From assembly GCF_005298075.1 (NCBI RefSeq), contig NZ_SZZH01000001.1, positions 2,108,001-2,172,000 on the forward strand: 64,000 nucleotides of DNA, in the 5' to 3' direction. Source of the stretch: Nakamurella flava. Its GTDB lineage: Bacteria; Actinomycetota; Actinomycetes; Mycobacteriales; Nakamurellaceae. The position numbers and the translations under genes were made by a program. The notes beneath the pieces are model-generated. The model saw nothing but the letters and a program-made list of their open reading frames with translations, ran no database searches and was not told the origin of the DNA. This document shows, in pieces, positions 58,754-64,000 of this stretch (the stretch's first letter is position 1; each line of letters opens with the position of its first letter).

Positions 58754-59143
58754 CGAGGGGCTCCGCTCAGGATCGGTGGTCGCGGAGCACGGACCGACGG
58801 CCCCGCATGACGATGGCCCCCGGCGTCTTCAGCAATCTGACTTCGCTCCGTTGACCACTCTCAGCATTCAATAGGCCAATCGGCGCAGTCAACGCCCAGA
58901 AAGCGTCCTTTAATATCGACATACTGGTGTCCGCGGGCCTCTTCCGGGGGCTCGGCGACAGCGCGTGACAGTTCGGACCCGTCAATTCCCTCCGTGGGGT
59001 CATGGCCCGATTCATCCCACCGAGCTGGTCGTTCCGTCGCTGAAACGCATTAGCGGACTGGCTCGGGGATGCGGAAAGGCCCCGCGCACCACGGCGCGGG
59101 GCCCTTCGATTCGTCTCGATCAGCCCCCGGAGAGGGCGCCGGA
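58754..59143. other. intergenic region upstream of the TasA-like gene
   Basis: 390 bases. An AT-richer stretch near 58860-58925 contains a minus-strand TTGACT (58892-58887), a possible -35 box, but the matching -10 is poor (GAATGC at 17 bases). The Ldt terminator lies at 59076-59106. I looked for a c-di-GMP riboswitch core and did not find it, and I see no gene. Confidence 0.5.
59076..59106 (-). terminator. hairpin terminator after L,D-transpeptidase gene
   Basis: GGCCCCGCGC and GCGCGGGGCC form a perfect ten-base stem, extended by AA/TT with one bulge, 38 bases past the stop. Confidence 0.65.
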
Positions 59144-60466
59144 TCAGCCGGCGACGTACTCCGCGAACGGCAGCTGGAAGTCGCCGTATCCGTCCCACCA
59201 CTCCAGGGCCGGACCGCTGGTGTTGCTGATGATGACCGGGTCACCGGGCAGCGCGTTGTCGTAGAACCACTTGCCCCAGTCGGTCGACACGTTGACGCAA
59301 CCGTGGGACACGTTCTCCACCCCCTGGGAGTCGACCGACCACGGCGCGGCATGCACGAACTCACCGGAGTCGGAGATCCGGCTGGCCCAATCGACCTTCG
59401 TGCGGTATGCCCCCGCCCCGGTCAGCCCCCAGGTGCTGGAATCCATGATCTTGGACTCGTACTTCTGCTTGACCACATGGATGCCGTTGTAGGTGGGGTA
59501 CTTGTCCCGGCCCATCGACACCGGCACGAGCTGCGTCAGCTGGTCGTCGACGTAGATACCCATCATGTGGTTGTTGTTGTCGATGTCGGCGACGAACTTC
59601 CGCCCGACGGTGAACGACCGGGGAGTGTCGGACCCGACGAACATCCCGCCGCCGAGGTCCCGGCCGTACAGGTCGGTGGTCACCGTCACCTGGGTCCCGG
59701 ACGTCCAGAAGCTCTCCGGGCGCCAGCGCAGCTCGGTGTCGTTGACCCAGCGGAACCCGCCGTTCTGAGCCGGGGTCGAGGTGACGGTGATGGCCTTCTC
59801 GACGCCTTCGTGATTGGTCACCGGCTGATCGAAGTAGAAGGCGATCGGCTGGGCCACCCCGACGGTCATGCCGTCCGACGGGAACCCGGTGACCTCCACC
59901 CGGCCCCCCGGCCGGACCGTCCGGAAGGTCGAGGTCGCGGTGGCCGGTGCCCCAGTGGCGTTGGTCGCCTCGGCGGTGAGGGTGTAATCGGTGTCGTAGG
60001 CCAGGTCGGTGGTGTTCCACCATTCCCGCTGGTCCGCCGACACCGCCCCCACGATCTCGGTGCCGTCGGCGGCGACGAGCCGCACGGTGCCCAGCGTCCC
60101 GTCGGCCACGGCGACGGTGACCGGATCGGCCGGGCTGAGTGCCGGGGTGCCCGACGCCGGGCTGACGGTGAGCACCGCCGGCGCGGCGGGCGCCGAGCTC
60201 ACGGTGACGGTGGGCGCCGGGGCCGACGACGACGGGGCGGCGGGGACGGCGACGGCGGCCGACGATCCGGTCAACGCCTGCTCCTGCCCGGCGGGCGACA
60301 CGGTCGCGGCGATGGCCCCCAGGGTCGACGACCCGGAACCGCTGCACCCCGTCACGGCGGCGAGCAGTACACCGGCGGCCAGGGCGACGGTGGTCACCCG
60401 GCGCCAGGGCCGGCGGGCCGGAGCGGGTCCGCTGATGGTGTGATCGGTGCCGCCACGGTTCGGCAT
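59144..60466 (-). CDS. L,D-transpeptidase lipoprotein (LdtMt2-like)
   Basis: 440 residues from the ATG at 60466; the larger open frame upstream is a shadow. The signal peptide ends in a lipobox LAAVTGC, so the protein is lipid-anchored outside the membrane. A Ser/Ala/Pro-rich spacer is followed by two Ig-like modules (VLTVSPASGTPALSPADPV onward and GGRVEVTGFPSDGMTVGVA onward), then the YkuD catalytic domain: VGRKFVADIDNNNHMMGIYV and the active site HAAPW and SHGCVNVS with Cys390. It forms 3-3 cross-links in peptidoglycan, which give resistance to many beta-lactams. Architecture and C-terminal extension match mycobacterial Ldts. Confidence 0.93.
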   Translation of the reverse strand: MPNRGGTDHTISGPAPARRPWRRVTTVALAAGVLLAAVTGCSGSGSSTLGAIAATVSPAGQEQALTGSSAAVAVPAAPSSSAPAPTVTVSSAPAAPAVLTVSPASGTPALSPADPVTVAVADGTLGTVRLVAADGTEIVGAVSADQREWWNTTDLAYDTDYTLTAEATNATGAPATATSTFRTVRPGGRVEVTGFPSDGMTVGVAQPIAFYFDQPVTNHEGVEKAITVTSTPAQNGGFRWVNDTELRWRPESFWTSGTQVTVTTDLYGRDLGGGMFVGSDTPRSFTVGRKFVADIDNNNHMMGIYVDDQLTQLVPVSMGRDKYPTYNGIHVVKQKYESKIMDSSTWGLTGAGAYRTKVDWASRISDSGEFVHAAPWSVDSQGVENVSHGCVNVSTDWGKWFYDNALPGDPVIISNTSGPALEWWDGYGDFQLPFAEYVAG

Positions 60467-60630
60467 GATGAGCCCCCCACGTCGTGAGGCACCCCCCAGC
60501 GCCTCGTCCGACCAGTGTGCGGTACGCCAGTCGGGTGACGCCCTCCTCGCGCGCGAGTTCGCAACTTCGTGTCCGGACTGTGACTGACGGTTGCGGTGCG
60601 ACCGTGCCGTCCGGAGCGCCCGCCGAGATG

Positions 60631-61539
60631 TCAGTGCACGGTGGCGGCGATCCGCCGGATGGCCTCCGGACCGACCCGGCAGCAGCCGCCCACCAGCCGC
60701 GCCCCGGCGGCGATCCATCCGCTGACGTGATCGACTCCGAAGGTCGGCTCGCCGGCCCAGGCCCGGGCCTGCGCGTCCCAGCGCTCCCCGCTGTTGGGGT
60801 AGGCCACCACGGGCTTCCCCGACGCCTGGGCGGCCAGGGCGACCAGCGCGTCCACGTCGTCGCTGTCGGTGCAATTGACCCCGACGGCGATGATCTCGTC
60901 CACTCCGGCGGCCAGGGCGAACACCTCGGCGGCGTCCTCGCCCGCCCGGGTCCGGGTGCCGGCGCAGGTCAGCGACAACCAGGCCGCCTGGCCGGTGCCG
61001 TCGATCTCGGCCAGCAGCGCCTGCGCCTCGATGGCACCGGGGATGGTCTCCAGGGCCAGCACGTCGGGTCCGGCGGCGATGAGCTCGGCCAGCCGGGGAC
61101 GGTGCCATCGGCGCAGTTGATCCACCGTCCGTCCGTAGTCGCCGGTGTACTCCGACCCGTCGGCCCGCACCGCCCCGTACGGGCCGACCGACGCCGCGAC
61201 CCAACGGGGTCCACTCCCCGGGGCCGTGTCGGCCGCCCGCCGGGCCAGCTCCACCGACGAGCGCATCAGCGCGGCCGCGGCCGCACGGTCCAGGCCGAGG
61301 GTGGCCAGCCCTTCGAACGACGCCTGATAGGACGCGGTGATGGCGACCTGGGCGCCGGCCGCGTAGTACTCGGCGTGCGCGGCGACGATCGCGTCGGGAT
61401 CGTCGCGCAGCAACCGCGCCGACCACAGGTCGGAGGTCAGATCAGAGCCGTGCGCCTCCAGGAGGGTGGCCAGGCCACCGTCCAGGACCACCGGGCCCGC
61501 CGCCAGTGCGGTCGCCAGAGTCGTTGTCGTGCCGGTCAT
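60631..61539 (-). CDS. mmuM: homocysteine S-methyltransferase
   Basis: 302 residues; ATG preceded by GGAG. It transfers a methyl group from S-methylmethionine or SAM to homocysteine in the cytoplasm. Motifs: VVLDGGLATLLEAHG, ITASYQASFEGL, VAASVGPYGA, the ALETIPGAIEAQALL segment, and zinc-ligand cysteines in AVGVNCTD and LVGGCCRVGPE. Length fits MmuM. It is followed downstream by the L,D-transpeptidase gene after 164 bases and starts 18 bases after the Pr6Pr stop, so it probably shares that transcript. Confidence 0.9.
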   Translation of the reverse strand: MTGTTTTLATALAAGPVVLDGGLATLLEAHGSDLTSDLWSARLLRDDPDAIVAAHAEYYAAGAQVAITASYQASFEGLATLGLDRAAAAALMRSSVELARRAADTAPGSGPRWVAASVGPYGAVRADGSEYTGDYGRTVDQLRRWHRPRLAELIAAGPDVLALETIPGAIEAQALLAEIDGTGQAAWLSLTCAGTRTRAGEDAAEVFALAAGVDEIIAVGVNCTDSDDVDALVALAAQASGKPVVAYPNSGERWDAQARAWAGEPTFGVDHVSGWIAAGARLVGGCCRVGPEAIRRIAATVH

Positions 61540-61557
61540 GTCGTCACTCCTACCGTT

Positions 61558-62253
61558 CTACCGCCGAGTCGCGTCGCCGGTGCCGGTCACCGGGCGGCGA
61601 CCCAGGTCCACCCGGGACGCCCAGCACAGCAGGGTGGCCGCCACCACGGCGACCACCGTCACGGCCAGGGCGCCGACCACCACCGTGCCGTAGCCGCTCG
61701 GCCGGGGGTCGATGAACGGGTAGGGGTACCAGTCGACGATCGGACCGCGGATCAGACTGTAGGCGAGGTAGCCGACCGGGTAGATCAGGAACAGCAGACC
61801 GTCCCGGGTCCGCAACGGCCGCACGGTCCGGTCCAGGAGCCAGTCGGCGACGATGATCAGCGGGAACAGGTAGTGCAGGACGGTGTTGATCCACGGTTCC
61901 GTGGTCTGCAGGCTCTCCTCCAGTCCGCGCAGCAGGAGGGTGAAGACGACCCCGGTGATGGCCATGTACAGGGTGGTCGCGCCGCGGAAGAGACTGAGCC
62001 CGAACGACTGTCGGGCCCGTCGGGGGGTCAGCGCCGCCACGATGAACGCGGCGGCGCCCAGCAGGTTCGACTGGATCGTGAAGAAGCTGAAGAAGTTGCC
62101 GACGCTGAAGTTCCTGGCCGCCGAGTTCGCGAACTGCGTCCCCACCGCGACCAGGACACCGGCGGCGACCAGCAGGCGGTAACCGGCCAGCAGTCGTGAC
62201 CCCACGGTCGACGCGGCGCCCGAGTCCTGCACTGATCCGTCACGAAGAGCCAT
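61558..62253 (-). CDS. Pr6Pr family membrane protein
   Basis: 231 residues from the ATG at 62253. Six hydrophobic segments with polar landmarks: GYRLLVAAGVLVAVGTQFA, FSVGNFFSFFTIQSNLLGAAAF, FRGATTLYMAITGVVFTLLL, INTVLHYLFPLIIVADWLLD, DGLLFLIYPVGYLAYSLIRG with WYPYPFIDP, and a final long segment. The FFTIQSNLL, NTVLHYLFP and YPYPF motifs define the Pr6Pr family (FAR-17a/AIG1-like), of unknown function. A TAGCAT box seven bases before ATG suggests a leaderless start. It sits 18 bases before mmuM. Confidence 0.82.
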   Translation of the reverse strand: MALRDGSVQDSGAASTVGSRLLAGYRLLVAAGVLVAVGTQFANSAARNFSVGNFFSFFTIQSNLLGAAAFIVAALTPRRARQSFGLSLFRGATTLYMAITGVVFTLLLRGLEESLQTTEPWINTVLHYLFPLIIVADWLLDRTVRPLRTRDGLLFLIYPVGYLAYSLIRGPIVDWYPYPFIDPRPSGYGTVVVGALAVTVVAVVAATLLCWASRVDLGRRPVTGTGDATRR

Positions 62254-62260
62254 TCGCAGG

Positions 62261-62266
62261 ATGCTA
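62261..62266 (-). promoter_or_regulatory. -10 box of a probable leaderless promoter (Pr6Pr gene)
   Basis: TAGCAT, seven bases, then ATG; no Shine-Dalgarno. Confidence 0.4.
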
Positions 62267-62394
62267 GATCCGAACCGGTCGGCGCGACCTGGCACACTCC
62301 GGCGCGGGACGCCGACAGACGCGCGGCGAAATTCCCGCGCCTGCCGCCGGCCCTGCCGGGGCCGGCGGACAGTCGGACAGGATCGGGGCGACGA

Positions 62395-63219
62395 GTGGAT
62401 CTGCAGGCGGCGACAGCGGACTGGGCGGTCGGGGCACGGGCGGTCGCCGTCATCGACCCGACCGGGGTGGTCGACCGGTTCGACAGCGCCGCCGACGGGA
62501 CGACCGGCGCGCGGTACCGCTGGGCCTCGGTCACCAAGATCATCAGCGCCCTGACCGTGCTGGACGCCACGGTCGAGGGGGTGGTCTCGCTCGACGATCC
62601 GGCCGGGCCCCCGGGGTCCACGCTGGCCCACCTGCTCAGCCACTCGTCGGGCCTGTCGATGGATTCCGATCGGGTACTGGCCGCGCCGGGCAGCCGGCGG
62701 GTCTACTCCAACGCCGGCATCGACGCGGCGGCGCAGCACCTGGCCGATCGGACCGGCCGGCCGTTCGCCGCCGAACTGCAGGAGCGGGTGCTCGATCTGC
62801 TGGAGATGTCCAGCACCGAACTCGACGGCCCACCGGCGCACGGCGCGGTCAGCGACCTCGACGACCTGGCCGCCCTGGCCGCCGAACTCCTGCACCCCCG
62901 CCTGCTCATCCCCCAGGTGGTGCGGCTGGCGTCGACCATCGCCTTCCCCGGGCTGGCCGGAGTGCTGCCCGGCTACGGCCGGCAGACCCCGAACGACTGG
63001 GGTCTGGGCTGCGAGATCCGAGACGGCAAGGCCCCGCACTGGACGGCGGCGGAGAACTCGCCGCGAACCTTCGGGCATTTCGGCCAGTCGGGCAGCTTCC
63101 TGTGGGTCGACCCGGACGCCGAACTGGCCTGTGTCGGGCTGTCCGACACCGCCTTCGGACCGTGGGCGGTCGACGCCTGGCCGGTGTTCTCTTCGGCCGT
63201 CCTGCGCGAGTACGCCTGA
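62395..63219 (+). CDS. serine hydrolase (beta-lactamase/penicillin-binding protein-like fold)
   Basis: 274 residues from a GTG. Motifs of the class C beta-lactamase/esterase fold: SVTK with the nucleophile Ser (WASVTKIISAL), the Tyr in YSNAGIDAAAQHLADRTG, LLSHSSGLSMDSD and the third motif HFGQSG (FGHFGQSGSFLWVDP). There is no signal peptide, so it is probably a cytoplasmic esterase or amidase rather than a secreted beta-lactamase. It is rather short for the family (usual 350 or more) because the region between motifs 2 and 3 is compact. Divergent from the Pr6Pr gene. Confidence 0.85.
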   Translation: MDLQAATADWAVGARAVAVIDPTGVVDRFDSAADGTTGARYRWASVTKIISALTVLDATVEGVVSLDDPAGPPGSTLAHLLSHSSGLSMDSDRVLAAPGSRRVYSNAGIDAAAQHLADRTGRPFAAELQERVLDLLEMSSTELDGPPAHGAVSDLDDLAALAAELLHPRLLIPQVVRLASTIAFPGLAGVLPGYGRQTPNDWGLGCEIRDGKAPHWTAAENSPRTFGHFGQSGSFLWVDPDAELACVGLSDTAFGPWAVDAWPVFSSAVLREYA

Positions 63220-63245
63220 CTCGCGACGGATCCTGGACGGCGGAA

Positions 63246-63267
63246 CAGGCAAGTAGTAACTTGCCTG
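63246..63267. promoter_or_regulatory. perfect palindrome, probable ArsR operator
   Basis: CAGGCAAGT and ACTTGCCTG are exact nine-base arms around AGTA, 32 bases before the VOC gene start. The TAGTAA in the centre could be the -10 box. The downstream ArsR gene makes autoregulation of the pair likely. Confidence 0.55.
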
Positions 63268-63298
63268 TGTTGACAGGACCGACGACAGGAGGACGGCC

Positions 63299-63685
63299 AT
63301 GCTGCGCATCGGAATCACCAGCGTCTTCGTCGACGATCAGGCCGAGGCCGAGCGGTTCTACACGGGCGTCCTGGGTTTCGAGATACGCCAGGACCTGCCC
63401 CTGGGGACCGATCGGTGGCTGACCGTGGCCCCGCCCGGACGACCGGAGATCGAGTTGCTGCTCGAACCGGCCCACCATCCGGCGGTCAAGCCGTACCGCG
63501 ACGCCCTCGCCGCCGACGGCATCCCGCTGCTCATGCTGTTCAGCGACGACGTGCGGGCCGAGGTCGATCGTCTGGAACGGGCCGGGGTGCACTTCACCCA
63601 GCCGCCGCAGGCCATGGGCGACGTCACCACCGCGGTCTTCGACGACACCTGCGGCAACCTGGTCGTCCTGGTGCAGCAGTCCTGA
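63299..63685 (+). CDS. VOC/glyoxalase-fold protein
   Basis: 128 residues; ATG preceded by AGGAGG. One vicinal-oxygen-chelate unit: SVFVDDQAEAERFYTGVLGFE, WLTVAPPGRPEIELLLEP with a candidate metal Glu, DDVRAEVDRLERAGVHF and AVFDDTCGNLVVLVQ. Members bind a metal and act as glyoxalases, dioxygenases or antibiotic-binding proteins. Pairing with an ArsR regulator is common for single-domain VOC proteins of this kind, often annotated as glyoxalase/bleomycin-resistance proteins. Substrate unknown. Confidence 0.87.
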   Translation: MLRIGITSVFVDDQAEAERFYTGVLGFEIRQDLPLGTDRWLTVAPPGRPEIELLLEPAHHPAVKPYRDALAADGIPLLMLFSDDVRAEVDRLERAGVHFTQPPQAMGDVTTAVFDDTCGNLVVLVQQS

Positions 63686-63726
63686 GCGGTCGGCCCGGCC
63701 GCCCGTCGGCGACCGCACCACCGACC

Positions 63727-64000
63727 GTGTACGACGCGCTGGCCCACCGGGTGCGGCGGGCCGTCCTGGACGCGCTGGTCGAGCGGGACGGGCAGACGCT
63801 GTTCGAGCTGACGACGCGCCTGGTCACCGACGGGGTCACCACCGGCAGCCGTCAGGCCATCACCCAGCACCTCGACGTCCTGGAGCAGACCGGACTGCTC
63901 CGCATCGAGCGGGTCGGTCGGCAGCGGATCCACCGGGTGGATCTGACCGGACTACGGGACATCTGCGAACGCTGGCGGCTGCACCCCGGTCCGCCGGACG
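63727..64000 (+). CDS. ArsR-family transcriptional regulator (3' end outside window)
   Basis: The frame is open to the window edge. From the GTG at 63727 it reads VYDALAHRVRRAVLDALVER, then LTTRLVTDGVTTGSRQAITQHLDVLEQTGLLRIERVGRQRIHRVD, a winged-helix pattern of ArsR regulators with the recognition helix at SRQAITQHLDVLEQ and the wing at ERVGRQRIHRVD. The start is uncertain: only this GTG is available in frame after the VOC stop, 41 bases upstream. It probably binds the palindrome at 63246-63267. No CxC metal motif is seen in the visible part. Confidence 0.75.
   Translation, partial: MYDALAHRVRRAVLDALVERDGQTLFELTTRLVTDGVTTGSRQAITQHLDVLEQTGLLRIERVGRQRIHRVDLTGLRDICERWRLHPGPPD

Noticed and set aside
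58754-58980. Possible c-di-GMP riboswitch before the TasA-like gene
   Set aside because: No GGCAAACC/GACGCAAAGCC-type core could be found.

Overview
The window is 64 kb of very GC-rich, gene-dense chromosome from an actinomycete. Evidence for this is the resuscitation-promoting factors (Rpf), a mycothiol-type maleylpyruvate isomerase, a protein O-mannosyltransferase, many GTG starts and 4-base GTGA/ATGA gene overlaps. The gene order metG-tatD-rpf-rsmA-ispE, with a divergent rsmI/pmt pair nearby and rplY-pth close by, is the one known from mycobacteria and relatives. A Nakamurella- or Frankia-like organism would fit, but that is inference. I saw no tRNA, rRNA, CRISPR array, insertion sequence or prophage.

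Layout. 1-381 is the 3' end of a GntR-type regulator. 468-13.5 kb holds carbon-storage and fatty-acid genes: three phasin-like genes, an aldehyde dehydrogenase/CoA-transferase pair, a sugar-nucleotide epimerase, an MFS exporter, a KAS III-like enzyme with a large extra N-terminus, a PhaB-like reductase, an XRE regulator and PHA synthase phaC, followed by a second reductase at 13.7 kb. 14.7-20.9 kb holds rplY, pth, a fatty acyl-AMP ligase, an alpha/beta-hydrolase homologue and an ABC-F ATPase. 21.0-34.4 kb is the conserved block ispE, rsmA, two tandem rpf genes, tatD, metG, gnd, a YqeY protein, rsmI and divergent pmt. 34.6-38.5 kb holds superoxide dismutase, a DUF72/thiamine-binding pair, a histone H1-like ChaB protein and a hydrolase. 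38.6-49.3 kb is a PaaX-type regulator followed by what looks like a complete salicylate-to-fumarate/pyruvate operon through CoA thioesters and gentisate. 49.4-53.0 kb is the circularly permuted ATP-grasp / Alpha-E / transglutaminase trio. 53.3-55.1 kb is a long-chain acyl-CoA ligase. 55.1-58.8 kb is a surface-protein locus: a SipW-type signal peptidase fused in one reading frame to a second signal-peptide-like segment and three LamG modules, next to a TasA/camelysin-like protein. 59.1-64 kb holds an L,D-transpeptidase lipoprotein, a homocysteine methyltransferase, a membrane protein, a serine hydrolase, a glyoxalase-fold protein and the start of an ArsR regulator.

How the parts work together. 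In the PHA region, two phasin promoters and the XRE gene's own upstream region share GCTAAC repeats, and each has a CRP-like palindrome further upstream. This suggests one small regulon controlling granule proteins by carbon status and by the XRE protein. The salicylate operon supplies uptake (MFS), AMP activation, a CoA-ligase-type protein, ring hydroxylation, ring cleavage, isomerisation and hydrolysis in tightly coupled order. The two rpf genes share a nearly identical promoter block with a direct repeat of the MtrA type. At least five genes start with a TANNNT box exactly six bases before ATG, indicating leaderless transcripts.

Limits: all calls come from reading sequence and recalled family knowledge, with no searches run. 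Start codons are the least certain part.
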